The notes under the pieces were generated by a model. The model did not search any database. It had not been told where the DNA came from and saw only the letters and a program-made list of their open reading frames with translations. From contig JAAYBL010000018.1 in assembly GCA_012718945.1 (NCBI GenBank), forward strand, positions 1 through 36,785: 36,785 nt of DNA, written 5' to 3'. Each line of letters begins with the position of its first letter. Position 1 is the first letter of the stretch. This document shows, piece by piece, positions 18,901-26,350 of this stretch. The position numbers were made by a program, and so were the translations under genes. The stretch comes from Bacteroidales bacterium (GTDB lineage Bacteria > Bacteroidota > Bacteroidia > Bacteroidales > UBA1402).

Positions 18901-19122
18901 TTTAAACCGTTCAAAGGCTGTTTTAAATAGGACAGTCATGCCCTGCGTCTTGTAGTTTGTTTCAAAGAAGGTAGAGGGATCAATACGGTTTTCAATCAGA
19001 TCATTGATGTCTTGTACGTCAGCTTCGTGTTCGAATGTTCTTGGTGAGCAAAGATGTTTCAGCGATTCCATGTTGTGTGTATTAGAAAAACCACCAAGTA
19101 GGGGCTTGATATTGAAGGTCAA
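15955..19122 (-). CDS. DUF499 AAA-type ATPase with Ig-like CHB_HEX_C-type insert (Hma-like ATPase)
   Basis: 1055 residues. Walker A is GGGKTH (89-94) and Walker B LILFDE (181-186), followed by the DUF499 core (TGTRLLTTSFPNLEGEVNRF, and later FEPNINGPGLNADLMRLYDD). Near residues 850-920 lies a segment resembling a chitobiase/hexosaminidase C-terminal (CHB_HEX_C) Ig-like domain (ATILYTTDGSDPKENG, DTRYVLAIAEKNGIWS). A C-terminal region with FGEVFINYTFILNGKEYW follows. DUF499 ATPases are the largest component of DUF1156/DUF3780 anti-phage operons and probably act as the nucleotide-driven core. The start at 19122 is accepted, but ATG 19071 (MESLKHLCSPR), where the conserved domain begins, is possible. 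It is the first gene of the operon. Confidence 0.9.
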   Translation of the reverse strand: MTFNIKPLLGGFSNTHNMESLKHLCSPRTFEHEADVQDINDLIENRIDPSTFFETNYKTQGMTVLFKTAFERFKGKSQHQLVKLTQSMGGGKTHNMISLGLLAKHPEFRKQVMGSDYNDEGLGLVSVLAFSGRESNTPNGIWGEIARQLGKEADFKTLWEGGLKAPGQSEWINMLKGSPKLILFDELPPYLEHTTTVSIGAGTLATVTTTALANLFNALNSPVLNNVLIVISDLKATYQTGTRLLTTSFPNLEGEVNRFSMDIQPVGSTSDEIYDILRTKLFATLPGKEAVNEIALAYKSKVEEAKNLGFTNFNAERLFTGIKESYPFHPSIRELYERFRENQNFQQTRDLIRLMRKVVTSMWESNLAESRYLINAYDIDLNESSMNTFITQIKPSLGNAISKDIANEGRATAETIDNQYKVDFISQVAKLLLVSSLADVPNSLLGLTQHELVGYLVEPNKDITSYRNAFEEFLSQAWYIHADKDGRLHFQNVRNLIAELNSLVDGYDEESARLEIRKLLEERFKPTIADCYQRVQVFPAIDQIQLSEDKITLILFEPNINGPGLNADLMRLYDDTQYKNRVLFLTGDRNTMDSLLRRAKEHKAIQRIIANLRSERVPENNPQFEMAVDREIKIGQLFLSSARETFVKLYYPFFDRRANREVLTDAEFLMDFKGNNFNGEDQIKKVLADRQKFTIEDPKGNGFKDKCLQRLFTLDEMRREDLRNRAASNPAWQWHHPRALDELIDHCLRTGTWFQAGNYIQKNPPKEETSVSIQPQWLDKNKNEATLKILPKFGDTVYYEFDKEPSTMSDKIEDFNAWKTDEMVVWFLCVDSKGTHETGKPYKWVNKIYLRYQPFDAGDEKKMKLEATAANATILYTTDGSDPKENGATYAGDFIIPKDTRYVLAIAEKNGIWSDKLEIPINWGKREGFKIDKNKPLTYQKRGMYKTNNNKTTYEELALFSKHGATFGEVFINYTFILNGKEYWSSMNFDANLLLTKEQLEEQIDFQREAMQGNTEFETALQIGGIRFTSGQTFEDWMAEKQLQLSNIKQEEIIQ

Positions 19123-19441
19123 ATGTAATAAAACTTTCTAGAATAGTTGATTCAAATTCAATGAATCAGCACTTTTGTTCTTGCCCAAACGTATATCTGT
19201 TAAGGTTGGGAGAGCATCCTATATGCCTAATATGACTGTCAATAATTGAGGTAACTAATTTGATTGAGGTAAAAAGAAAAGCAATATCAATGTACGAAGT
19301 GTATCAAATGCTTTTTCTGCAAAAACTTTTCTATTGCTTTCAGGTAGGTTAGAATTGATAGTAAGAGTATATCTATCATGTCATCAATGGCATACCTTCA
19401 ATTCAAATCGCTACGCTACCAAACATGCAAAAGACACCATC
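19123..19441. other. Intergenic region upstream of the defence operon
   Basis: About 320 bases, AT-rich, with no convincing coding frame. It should hold the operon promoter and the edge of the island. A poor promoter match at 19186 is listed separately. No integrase remnant is recognisable. Confidence 0.5.
19186..19193 (-). promoter_or_regulatory. Possible -7 element of the defence operon
   Basis: CAAACGTA on the plus strand reads TACGTTTG on the minus strand, matching TAnnTTTG, 64 bases ahead of the DUF499 start at 19122. No TTTG is found at the usual upstream distance. A transcript from here would include both candidate starts of the gene. Confidence 0.35.
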
Positions 19442-19442
19442 G

Positions 19443-19463
19443 TGATTTCACCCTGATTTCACC
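19443..19463. repeat. Direct repeat at the island edge
   Basis: TGATTTCACC occurs twice (19443-19452 and 19454-19463), 11 bp apart, about one helical turn, so both copies would face the same side of the DNA. It lies close to the tRNA 3' end. Paired short repeats at this position can be recombinase or excisionase binding sites, which is an inference here. Confidence 0.55.
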
Positions 19464-19466
19464 AAA

Positions 19467-19503
19467 TTGAAAAGAGGCACCTAGATTAAACTCTAAGTGC
19501 CTC
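19467..19503 (-). terminator. Terminator of the tRNA gene
   Basis: A 12-bp stem with one mismatch (19474-19485 with 19492-19503, GAGGCAC paired to GTGCCTC at its base) has a TTAAAC loop. On the minus strand it is followed by TTTTC, directly downstream of the tRNA 3' end. It probably ends the tRNA transcript and separates it from the defence operon. Confidence 0.75.
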
Positions 19504-19509
19504 ATTTTC

Positions 19510-19586
19510 TGGTAGCGAGACCCGGGATTGAACCGGGGACCTCATGATTATGAATCATGCGCTCTAACCAGCTGAGCTATCTCGCC
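19510..19586 (-). tRNA. tRNA-Met (CAU anticodon), CCA encoded
   Basis: A complete 74-nt cloverleaf plus encoded CCA. The acceptor arm GGCGAGA pairs with TCTCGCT (first pair G-U), the D stem is GCTC/GAGC, the anticodon arm is CATGA-TTCATAA-TCATG with anticodon CAU, and the T arm is CCCGG-TTCAATC-CCGGG. The mismatched first pair and the GGG/CCC anticodon stem of initiator tRNA are absent, so it is elongator Met, or less likely the lysidine-modified Ile(CAU) type. The 3' end points into the island, which suggests use as an integration site. Confidence 0.93.
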
Positions 19587-19607
19587 ATCATTTTGTGAAA
19601 AGCGCGA

Positions 19608-19638
19608 CAAAGATAGTCTTTTTCGCAAATTATACCAA
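19608..19638 (-). promoter_or_regulatory. Promoter of the tRNA gene
   Basis: On the minus strand TATCTTTG (plus 19608-19615) matches TAnnTTTG, with TTGG (19635-19638) 19 bases upstream as a partial -33 element. Transcription would start some 15 bases before the mature tRNA 5' end. Confidence 0.55.
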
Positions 19639-19721
19639 TCCTCGACACCCTTTTTTTACAGCAATCAGGGCGCTGAGGAAAAAAGCCTTTGATTTATAAG
19701 ATGTTATTGAGAATAAAGGCG

Positions 19722-19729
19722 TACCTTTG
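19722..19729 (+). promoter_or_regulatory. -7 element ahead of the START-like gene
   Basis: TACCTTTG fits TAnnTTTG and lies 15 bases before ATG 19745. It overlaps a TTG at 19727 that opens the frame, so the ATG is the better start. No good -33 element at standard spacing. Confidence 0.5.
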
Positions 19730-19744
19730 GGCAAACCTCTAGTC

Positions 19745-20125
19745 ATGACCAAAGAGTCCTTTCAAATCGAATACATATTGAAAAAGGGTTCAGCCAGCCT
19801 TTTATGGAAACTCATCAGCACCCCCTCCGGTTTGGCCGAATGGTTTGCCGATGATGTGGATCAACGCGAAGACGTGTATACTTTCTACTGGGATAAAACA
19901 CCCCAATCAGCCGAACGCATCAGCCAAAATCAAGGTCACTACATCCGCTTTCACTGGGAGGATGAGCCAGACACGTATTATTTTGAAATGCGCATCGAGC
20001 AATCAGACCTCACGGGTGATACAGTGTTGCGCATTACTGATTTCGCCGAATCATCGGAGCTAAACAGCAGCATCGAACTCTGGAACACTCAAATCGACAT
20101 CCTGGCCAGGCGTACAGGACTTTAA
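19745..20125 (+). CDS. START-like (AHSA1-type) domain protein
   Basis: 126 residues from ATG 19745. The sequence has the SRPBCC/START-like layout: an initial strand (FQIEYILKKGSASLLWKLI), the AHSA1-type segment TPSGLAEWFADDV, strands around YTFYWDK and HYIRFHWED, and a C-terminal helix (SSIELWNTQIDILARR). Proteins of this size with this pattern are common single-domain START-like proteins of Bacteroidota. They have a hydrophobic ligand cavity but no assigned reaction. It is the first chromosomal gene right of the tRNA, with 78 bases before the LptF/LptG gene, which has its own -7 element. Confidence 0.8.
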   Translation: MTKESFQIEYILKKGSASLLWKLISTPSGLAEWFADDVDQREDVYTFYWDKTPQSAERISQNQGHYIRFHWEDEPDTYYFEMRIEQSDLTGDTVLRITDFAESSELNSSIELWNTQIDILARRTGL

Positions 20126-20175
20126 GCTAGACCTTAAAAAACAGTAACGCTGCACGGTTATTGGGTTTTTTGACG

Positions 20176-20183
20176 TAATTTTG
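20176..20183 (+). promoter_or_regulatory. -7 element of the permease-ribBA operon
   Basis: TAATTTTG matches TAnnTTTG, 20 bases before ATG 20204. No clear TTTG at the -33 position. It supports the ATG rather than the TTG at 20198 as start. Confidence 0.5.
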
Positions 20184-20203
20184 CGGGTTCAAACGCGTTG
20201 TCC

Positions 20204-21700
20204 ATGTTTCGCATCAAACGGCTGCACACCTTCGTCCTGGAAAGTTTCCTGCCTGTATTCCTGATGACCTTCATGATCAGTAACTTCATTCTTGTGATGC
20301 AGTTGCTGTGGCGGCACATAGACCACATTGTAGGTAAAGGTATTGAGATTGGTGTCTTCCTGGAATTCTACTGGTACTCTGCCCTTTCCCTGGTACCCAT
20401 GTCCTTGCCGCTGGCTGTTTTGCTGGCCTCTCTGATGACCTTCGGCAATTTTGGCGAACGCCTGGAATTGTTGTCCATGAAGGCAGCCGGCATCTCCCTT
20501 TACCACATCATGAAACCCCTGACAGTGCTCATGATTGCCATCAGTATCGGGGCCTTTTACTTTCAAGACAAGGCCATGCCCGTGGTACAGGTCAAGCTCA
20601 TGTCTCTACTTTCCTCCTTCAAACAAAAATCACCCGAGCTATCCATACCCGAGGGAGCCTTCTACTCCGACATTGCCGGTGTTACGATTTATGTAAAACA
20701 CAAGGACACGGAAAACAATTTGCTTAAAGACCTGATGATCTACGACTTCTCCGAAGGTTACGACAACACCGCCGTTACCCTGGCCAAGTCCGGCAAGTTG
20801 CAGTTTACAACCGACAAGAAAAACCTGGTCTTCACGCTGTACGATGGCGAGGGTTTCAGCAATTTCAACAACCAGCCATCGACGGGCACAAGTATTCCCT
20901 ACCGACGGGAAACCTTCAAGCGAAAAGCCTTGGTAATGGATTTTGACGGCAATTTCAACCGTGTGGACGAATCCAATTTTTCAAGCCTGCACTTTAGCAA
21001 GAACACGAAGGAACTAAGTCATATCATCGATTCGGTGGGATCCCTGCTCGACAGTCTGGCCCTGAAGAACGAAAAAGACTACGTGCAAACCCGCTACATG
21101 GGCAGGCAACAGGAAAGGGAACACCAGCTGATTACCCCCGATTCCATTTTGAAACTCACTTCAACGAAACCTCAACTGCCCAAGGTTGACAGTTTACTGA
21201 AAACCCAGGACAGGGATCAGATGCTACGCACGGCCAATCGTGCCAGAGCCAAAGCCAGCGACATCAGGTCAGACCTCGAATACAAACAGATCATGGTAGC
21301 CAACGAGACCTACCAGTTCAGGCGCAGCAGCATCGAGTTTCATCGCAAGTTTACCCTCTCCTTCGCCTGTCTTATCTTCTTTTTCATTGGGGCCCCGTTG
21401 GGCGCCATCATCCGAAAAGGGGGTCTGGGGATGCCTGCCGTAGTGTCTGTCTTTCTATTTATTATATACTACATGATTGACATCACTGGCTACAAATTCG
21501 CCAGAGACGGTGTCTGGAATCCTGTTCTGGGTGGCTGGATCAGCTCAGCAGCCATGTTGCCCCTGGGATTGTTCTTAACCTATAAAGCTGTCAACGATTC
21601 GGCCATTATGAACGCCGACGGTTACAGGCTCTTTTTCAAAACCTGGATGAATCCAAAATGGGTGTATTCCAGGCTACTCAAACGTAACATAACCAACTGA
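20204..21700 (+). CDS. LptF/LptG family lipopolysaccharide export permease
   Basis: About 498 residues. The N-terminus ([21 protein letters not shown], then [21 protein letters not shown] and the [18 protein letters not shown] coupling segment) and the C-terminal trio of membrane segments ([39 protein letters not shown], a last span near [12 protein letters not shown]) are those of YjgP/YjgQ permeases. A long periplasmic beta-rich domain lies between. LptF/LptG pair with the LptB ATPase to extract lipopolysaccharide from the inner membrane and pass it to LptC. Only one such gene is present here; Bacteroidota often have the two separated. The periplasmic part is interrupted by a charged segment (~280-365), longer than in E. 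coli. The gene ends 2 bases before ribBA, so the two are co-transcribed. Confidence 0.9.
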   Translation: MFRIKRLHTFVLESFLPVFLMTFMISNFILVMQLLWRHIDHIVGKGIEIGVFLEFYWYSALSLVPMSLPLAVLLASLMTFGNFGERLELLSMKAAGISLYHIMKPLTVLMIAISIGAFYFQDKAMPVVQVKLMSLLSSFKQKSPELSIPEGAFYSDIAGVTIYVKHKDTENNLLKDLMIYDFSEGYDNTAVTLAKSGKLQFTTDKKNLVFTLYDGEGFSNFNNQPSTGTSIPYRRETFKRKALVMDFDGNFNRVDESNFSSLHFSKNTKELSHIIDSVGSLLDSLALKNEKDYVQTRYMGRQQEREHQLITPDSILKLTSTKPQLPKVDSLLKTQDRDQMLRTANRARAKASDIRSDLEYKQIMVANETYQFRRSSIEFHRKFTLSFACLIFFFIGAPLGAIIRKGGLGMPAVVSVFLFIIYYMIDITGYKFARDGVWNPVLGGWISSAAMLPLGLFLTYKAVNDSAIMNADGYRLFFKTWMNPKWVYSRLLKRNITN

Positions 21701-21702
21701 TT

Positions 21703-22914
21703 ATGGATATCAAATTAGATAGCATCGAAGAAGCCCTCGAGGCCATTGCCAAAGGCGAGATTGTTATTGTCGTAGACGATGAAGACAGAGAAAATGAAGG
21801 AGACTTCATCACATCGGCCGAATTGATCACCCCCGAGAAAGTAAACTTCATGGTCACCCACGGCCGAGGTGTACTTTGCGCGCCCATCACCGAAGAGCGC
21901 TGCGAGGCCCTCGAATTAGAAAAACAAGTGAGCAACAACACGTCCCTCCTGGGTACGCCTTTCACCGTCACCGTCGACTTGCTTGAAGGGTGCACGACAG
22001 GTGTTTCAGCCAAAGACAGGGCGGCAACCATCCGCTCTCTTGCCAATCCACAGACCAAACCCGAGGATCTGGGTCGTCCAGGCCATATCTCACCGCTATA
22101 TGCCAGAGACAAAGGGGTATTGAGGAGGGCTGGACATACTGAAGCCTCCATCGACCTATGCCGCCTGGCAGGGCTTCAACCCGCAGCTGCCCTCATCGAA
22201 ATCATGAACGAAGACGGCACTATGGCCAGACTGCCTCAGCTGGCAGAGACAGCTCAACGCTTCAACCTGAAACTCATCGCCATCAGAGACCTAATCGCTT
22301 ACCGGTTGAAGATGGAATCGTTGGTTGAGATGGGCCCTGAAGTGCAAATGCCTACCCAGTACGGTTTCTTTCGACTCATACCCTTCCAGCAAATATCCAC
22401 AGGCCTGGAGCATGTAGCGTTGGTCAAAGGCGAATGGAAACCCGACGAAGCCATCCTGGTAAGGGTTCATTCTTCTTGCCTGACCGGCGACGTACTAGGT
22501 TCCATGCGTTGTGAATGCGGCGAACAATTGCACAAAGCCATGAGCGCCATTGAGAAAGAAGGCAAAGGCGTACTGGTATACATGAACCAGGAAGGCAGAG
22601 GTATTGGTTTGATGAATAAAATCAAGGCCTACAAGCTCCAGGAAGAAGGTCTCGACACCGTGGACGCCAATCTTCACTTGGGTTTCAACGCCGACGAAAG
22701 GGATTATGGTGTGGGGGCTCAAATACTCCAGAAGTTGGGTGTGCGCAAAATGCGCCTGATGACCAACAACCCGGTGAAACGCATCGGCCTGGAGGCTTAC
22801 GGCTTGACCATCACAGAGAACGTCGGCCTCGAGGTGCCGTCCAATCCTTACAATGAGTATTACATGCGCACGAAAAAGGAACGCATGGGCCACAACCTGA
22901 AAAGTATCCTTTAA
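21703..22914 (+). CDS. ribBA: Bifunctional 3,4-dihydroxy-2-butanone-4-phosphate synthase / GTP cyclohydrolase II
   Basis: 403 residues, the usual length of RibBA. The N-terminal half carries the DHBP synthase signature ([14 protein letters not shown] with acidic metal ligands; [10 protein letters not shown]; later GRPGHISPL and GHTEASIDL). The C-terminal half is GTP cyclohydrolase II with zinc cysteines in [15 protein letters not shown] and the QEGRGIGL loop. Together they convert ribulose 5-phosphate and GTP to the two precursors of riboflavin in the cytoplasm. It follows the LptF/LptG gene by 2 bases. No FMN riboswitch is seen, and the gene relies on the upstream promoter. Confidence 0.97.
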   Translation: MDIKLDSIEEALEAIAKGEIVIVVDDEDRENEGDFITSAELITPEKVNFMVTHGRGVLCAPITEERCEALELEKQVSNNTSLLGTPFTVTVDLLEGCTTGVSAKDRAATIRSLANPQTKPEDLGRPGHISPLYARDKGVLRRAGHTEASIDLCRLAGLQPAAALIEIMNEDGTMARLPQLAETAQRFNLKLIAIRDLIAYRLKMESLVEMGPEVQMPTQYGFFRLIPFQQISTGLEHVALVKGEWKPDEAILVRVHSSCLTGDVLGSMRCECGEQLHKAMSAIEKEGKGVLVYMNQEGRGIGLMNKIKAYKLQEEGLDTVDANLHLGFNADERDYGVGAQILQKLGVRKMRLMTNNPVKRIGLEAYGLTITENVGLEVPSNPYNEYYMRTKKERMGHNLKSIL

Positions 22915-22938
22915 GTGACTCCCTTAAACCATAGCCCT

Positions 22939-23967
22939 ATGAACCACATAAACAACTACCGTCTCCTTTCCGTTTTACTGTTTCTGTTTACAACCGGTCT
23001 ACTTGCCCCAAGCTTGTTGATGGCTCAGGAAACACCGGCCACCAAGGAGCAAGTAAGGGAAAAAGACTTCCTCTCTACTATTTTCAAGGACGACCCTGCT
23101 TACGTGTTCGCCTATTTTATGGGCAGCGGTGACGGTTTGCACCTGATGTACAGCTATGACGGTTTGTTATGGAAAACGGCCAACGATGGCCAGATCCTGC
23201 TCAAACCCACTGTGGGCAAGGCCAAACTAATGCGTGACCCCAGCATCGTCAAGGATCACAAAGGGGTCTTTCATATGGTATGGACCACCGGTTGGACGGA
23301 AAACAACATTGGCTACGCCAGTTCCACCGACCTGATCAACTGGTCGGAACAGCGTGAGTTGCCAGTCATGGCTCACGAACCCGAAGTGCGTAACACCTGG
23401 GCTCCGGAACTTTATTACCATAAAGCCTCCAGGACCTTTTACATTTTCTGGGCTTCGACCATTCCCGGTCGTTTCCCGGTCGTGGGGAGTGCCGAAAGCG
23501 ACTACAACCACCGCATGTACTATACCACCACCAAGGATTTCAAAAACTTTACCCCCACCAAACTCTTTTACGATCCAGGCTTCAATGTCATAGATGCGTT
23601 TATCATCAAGGAAAAATGCCAGTACTATATGTTCGTGAAAAACGAAACCCTGGAACCCGTGGAAAAAAACATCCGTGTGACAAGTTCCCGGAAACTGACG
23701 AAGTTTCCGACCACTGTGTCAGCCCCCCTTACTGGAAAAGAATGGGCCGAAGGGCCTACCGTCCTCAAAGTGGGAAAATATACGTACATGTATTGGGATA
23801 AGTACCGCAACCATCGTTATGGTGCCATGCGTTGCAAAAGCCTAAAAAAGGGTGAATGGGAAGACGTTTCCGATATGATCCGCTTTCCGGCTGGCGTACG
23901 ACACGGCACAGCGTTCAAGGTGAAGGCTGACATCATTCACGGTTTGCAGTCATTGACGGAAGAATAA
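22939..23967 (+). CDS. Secreted glycoside hydrolase family 43-like protein
   Basis: About 342 residues from ATG 22939, 24 bases after ribBA; a GTG at 22915 would add only leader-like residues before a signal peptide, so the ATG is preferred. A signal peptide (YRLLSVLLFLFTTGLLAPS, cleavage near MAQ) is clear. The mature part has five-bladed propeller patterns: YSYDGLLWKT, MRDPSIVKDHKGVFHMVWT, YASSTDLINWSEQ, RNTWAPELYY, FYIFWAST, WAEGPTVLKVG. RDPS (near residue 100) and TWAPE (near 157) match the usual acidic positions of GH43/GH62/GH117-like propellers. The substrate is unknown; arabinose- or xylose-containing or algal glycans are possible. It looks like a hitchhiker in the ribBA operon rather than a functional partner. 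Confidence 0.8.
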   Translation: MNHINNYRLLSVLLFLFTTGLLAPSLLMAQETPATKEQVREKDFLSTIFKDDPAYVFAYFMGSGDGLHLMYSYDGLLWKTANDGQILLKPTVGKAKLMRDPSIVKDHKGVFHMVWTTGWTENNIGYASSTDLINWSEQRELPVMAHEPEVRNTWAPELYYHKASRTFYIFWASTIPGRFPVVGSAESDYNHRMYYTTTKDFKNFTPTKLFYDPGFNVIDAFIIKEKCQYYMFVKNETLEPVEKNIRVTSSRKLTKFPTTVSAPLTGKEWAEGPTVLKVGKYTYMYWDKYRNHRYGAMRCKSLKKGEWEDVSDMIRFPAGVRHGTAFKVKADIIHGLQSLTEE

Positions 23968-24010
23968 CAGCAAAAAGTGCACAAAAAGCACAAGTCTGCA
24001 AGCAAATGTA

Positions 24011-24040
24011 TTTGAATTTCGCCGTTTTGTTGTATTTTTG
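24011..24040 (+). promoter_or_regulatory. Promoter of the aminotransferase gene
   Basis: TTTG (24011-24014) and TATTTTTG (24033-24040, matching TAnnTTTG) are separated by 18 bases, the best -33/-7 pair in the right part. The ATG follows at 24070, giving a leader of about 25 bases. Confidence 0.7.
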
Positions 24041-24069
24041 TCGCGAATAAACCTTTTTGACCCAAACCT

Positions 24070-25263
24070 ATGAACCCAGTTTCCGACCGGTTGGCAAGCC
24101 TCTCACCGTCCGAGACCCTTGCCATGTCTCAAAAAAGCAACGAGCTTAAAGCCAAAGGCATCGATGTGATCAACATGAGTGTAGGAGAACCCGACTTCTT
24201 CACACCCGACCACATTAAAGCCGCTGCCAAAAAAGCCGTCGACGACAACTTCTCGTTCTATTCACCAGTGCCTGGCTATCCTGCTCTGCGAAACGCCATC
24301 GTAGCCAAACTCAAACAGGAAAACGGCTTAACCTACACCGCCGACCAGATCGTCTGCTCCAACGGAGCCAAACAATCTGTCTGCAACGTACTGTTGAGCA
24401 TCATCAGCGAGGGGGATGAGGTCATTATTCCTGCTCCCTACTGGGTCAGCTATGTGGAAATGGTCAAATTAGCTGAAGGTACCAATGTTATCGTGTCGGC
24501 CGGCATTGACCAGGATTTCAAAATCACACCGGCTCAGCTGGAGGCCGCCATCACACCCAAGACGAAGGCGCTGATTCTTTGTTCGCCATCCAACCCCACG
24601 GGCAGCGTTTACACCAAGGAAGAGCTCAAAGGCCTGGCCGACGTACTGGCCAAGTACCCCAACATCATCGTTATCTCTGATGAGATTTACGAACACATCA
24701 ATTACATCGGCTCCCACGCCAGCATCGCCCAGTTCGAGAACATCCGCGACAGGGTGGTTATCGTGAACGGAGTCTCCAAGGCCTACGCCATGACAGGCTG
24801 GCGCATCGGTTGGATAGCCGCTCCCCAATGGATAGCTTCTGCCTGCAACAAACTGCAGGGGCAATACACCTCAGGGCCCTGCTCCGTTTCTCAAAAAGCC
24901 GCTGAAGCCGCCTACACCGGTCCCCAACAACCAGTGGCCGATATGAGGGTTGCCTTCGAACGCCGCAAAAACCTCATCGTCTCCCTGGCCAGAGAAATTC
25001 CAGGTCTGAACACAGCCATGCCTCAGGGTGCCTTCTACATTTTCCCTGAATGCTACAGCTATTTCGGCAAATCATTCAACGGGAAGGTTATCAATGACGC
25101 CGGCGAACTGGCCATGTACCTTTTAGAAGAAGGCCATGTCGCCTGTGTGGGTGGTGCCGCTTTTGGAGCACCCAACTGCCTACGCTTCTCCTACGCCACC
25201 TCAGACGAGAACATCATTGAAGCCATGCGCCGTGTCAAAGCTGCGCTGGCCAACTTGCAATAA
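24070..25263 (+). CDS. PLP-dependent aspartate/aromatic aminotransferase (class I/II)
   Basis: 397 residues. The fold-type I signature is complete: GEPDFFTPDHI near the start, SNGAKQSVCNVLLS, SPSNPTGSVYTKEEL with the Asn of the active site, DEIYEHINY with the PLP-pyridine Asp, and SKAYAMTGWRIGW in which the Schiff-base lysine is K237. A conserved Arg near FSYATSD binds the substrate carboxylate. The nearest relatives are the aspartate aminotransferases (AspB/AspC-like) that swap amino groups between aspartate and glutamate; prephenate or aromatic activity cannot be excluded. It has its own strong promoter and terminator, so it is a single-gene unit. Confidence 0.93.
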   Translation: MNPVSDRLASLSPSETLAMSQKSNELKAKGIDVINMSVGEPDFFTPDHIKAAAKKAVDDNFSFYSPVPGYPALRNAIVAKLKQENGLTYTADQIVCSNGAKQSVCNVLLSIISEGDEVIIPAPYWVSYVEMVKLAEGTNVIVSAGIDQDFKITPAQLEAAITPKTKALILCSPSNPTGSVYTKEELKGLADVLAKYPNIIVISDEIYEHINYIGSHASIAQFENIRDRVVIVNGVSKAYAMTGWRIGWIAAPQWIASACNKLQGQYTSGPCSVSQKAAEAAYTGPQQPVADMRVAFERRKNLIVSLAREIPGLNTAMPQGAFYIFPECYSYFGKSFNGKVINDAGELAMYLLEEGHVACVGGAAFGAPNCLRFSYATSDENIIEAMRRVKAALANLQ

Positions 25264-25286
25264 CTCAAAAATGCAACGAAGGATGG

Positions 25287-25319
25287 GGCCGTTCCGATTG
25301 GGACGGCCTTATTTTTTTG
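25287..25319 (+). terminator. Terminator between the aminotransferase and patatin-like genes
   Basis: A 9-bp stem GGCCGTTCC/GGGACGGCC (25287-25295 with 25300-25308) has a GATT loop and is followed by TTATTTTTTT. The T run also contains the start of the convergent patatin-like gene's stop region, so the hairpin separates two convergent transcripts. Confidence 0.9.
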
Positions 25320-26214
25320 AGGTCTTCAAGACCGTCACCGCTTCCGAATAACCAAGATTGAAAATGGTTCGGTAAGCATGAATGTCTGACCCGCTGTAAC
25401 GGGAGATGCCCGTCGGTTCAATAACGATATCGCATAGCTCCTTGGCATAGGTGGCATTGTGTCGGAAAATGAAGGAATACGAACGCAGGGCAATCGTGGG
25501 GATGGTCACATCGTAAGGCCCGTTTTTCATGGGGCCTGTGCTGACGCCGATCAGTGTTTGGCAATCTGAACGTAGGGCGAAGGCCGGGAGGTTTTGGAGT
25601 AAACCGCCATCCACATAATTAACCCCATCAATCACATAGGGGCTGAACAAGATGGGAACAGAGCAGGATGCAACTAAAGCATCAACCAAGGGTCCCTTAT
25701 CAAAGACCACACTTTGTCCCTTGTCAAAATCGGTGGCCACTACTTTAATGGGAATGGCCAAATCTTCAAACTGTTTGGCCGTCAACAACGTATCTAACAA
25801 GTGCTTGAATCCGTTCATGCTAAGCAAGCCTCCTTTGGGCCAATCCAAGCTCAAAATATCCAGGAAACCATACTGCTCAAACAAATCAACGATGGAGTCG
25901 GGGCTATAACCGTCAGCGTATAAAGCAGCCACCACGGCCCCAGCACTCACGCCAGCCAGGATGTCGGGCTTTCTACCCTGTTCGTCAAAGGCCTTAAGCA
26001 CACCCACGTGGCAAAGCGCCTTGACTCCGCCCCCACTCAGGGCCATACCCAACTCGTAGGGGGCCGATTGCCAGTCTGATTGCCTGGACACATCCTCGAG
26101 GCAGGCGGATGCCGGCTTCTCTACCACGATGGTCTTGACCTTGGTCGGTCGGTTGAGGATAAGACTCAACACCATCAACAGGATCATCAACGTGTAGGTT
26201 TCGCGTTTGCTCAT
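25309..26214 (-). CDS. Patatin-like phospholipase with N-terminal membrane anchor
   Basis: 301 residues. The N-terminus has one hydrophobic segment (YTLMILLMVLSLIL), so the protein is probably anchored in or passed through the inner membrane. The patatin fold follows: MALSGGGVKALCHVGVLKAF (oxyanion glycine-rich loop), GVSAG with the nucleophile Ser, and DGG with the catalytic Asp in VNYVDGGLLQNLP. These form the Ser-Asp dyad of RssA/PlpD-type lipases. It probably hydrolyses acyl chains of lipids at the envelope. It ends in the terminator shared with the convergent aminotransferase and starts divergently from the GH15 gene, with a promoter in the shared intergenic region. Confidence 0.9.
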   Translation of the reverse strand: MSKRETYTLMILLMVLSLILNRPTKVKTIVVEKPASACLEDVSRQSDWQSAPYELGMALSGGGVKALCHVGVLKAFDEQGRKPDILAGVSAGAVVAALYADGYSPDSIVDLFEQYGFLDILSLDWPKGGLLSMNGFKHLLDTLLTAKQFEDLAIPIKVVATDFDKGQSVVFDKGPLVDALVASCSVPILFSPYVIDGVNYVDGGLLQNLPAFALRSDCQTLIGVSTGPMKNGPYDVTIPTIALRSYSFIFRHNATYAKELCDIVIEPTGISRYSGSDIHAYRTIFNLGYSEAVTVLKTSKK

Positions 26215-26242
26215 AAGGTTTTGACCGACGAATCAATAACCA

Positions 26243-26276
26243 CAAAGATAGGTTTTCAGTCGTCTTGAAGAGCAAA
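26243..26276 (-). promoter_or_regulatory. Promoter of the patatin-like gene
   Basis: On the minus strand TATCTTTG (plus 26243-26250) matches TAnnTTTG; TTTG (plus 26273-26276) is 22 bases upstream, slightly more than usual spacing. The -7 element is about 29 bases ahead of ATG 26214. Confidence 0.5.
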
Positions 26277-26350
26277 CAAATCCGAAAAAACGAATCCATA
26301 TTTTGCCAACTCAGTGATTTTTAGTATATTCATCAGTCAAACCAATCGCT

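Noticed and set aside
8115-19122. BREX, DISARM or a standard type I/III restriction system
   Set aside because: No PglZ, BrxC-like gene set, DrmA/DrmB or HsdR/HsdS is present; the DUF499-DUF3780-DUF1156 set fits the Hma-like neighbourhood instead.
19123-19441. An integrase gene at the tRNA edge
   Set aside because: No tyrosine or serine recombinase motif or open frame is found in this stretch.
21640-21760. An FMN riboswitch ahead of ribBA
   Set aside because: The gene starts 2 bases after the permease stop, so there is no room for a riboswitch leader.
22915-22938. Upstream GTG as start of the GH43-like gene
   Set aside because: It would place eight residues before a normal signal peptide; the ATG at 22939 gives a standard one.
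23968-24010. A terminator after the GH43-like gene
   Set aside because: The GTGC/GCAC hairpin has a 4-bp stem and no T run, too weak to call.
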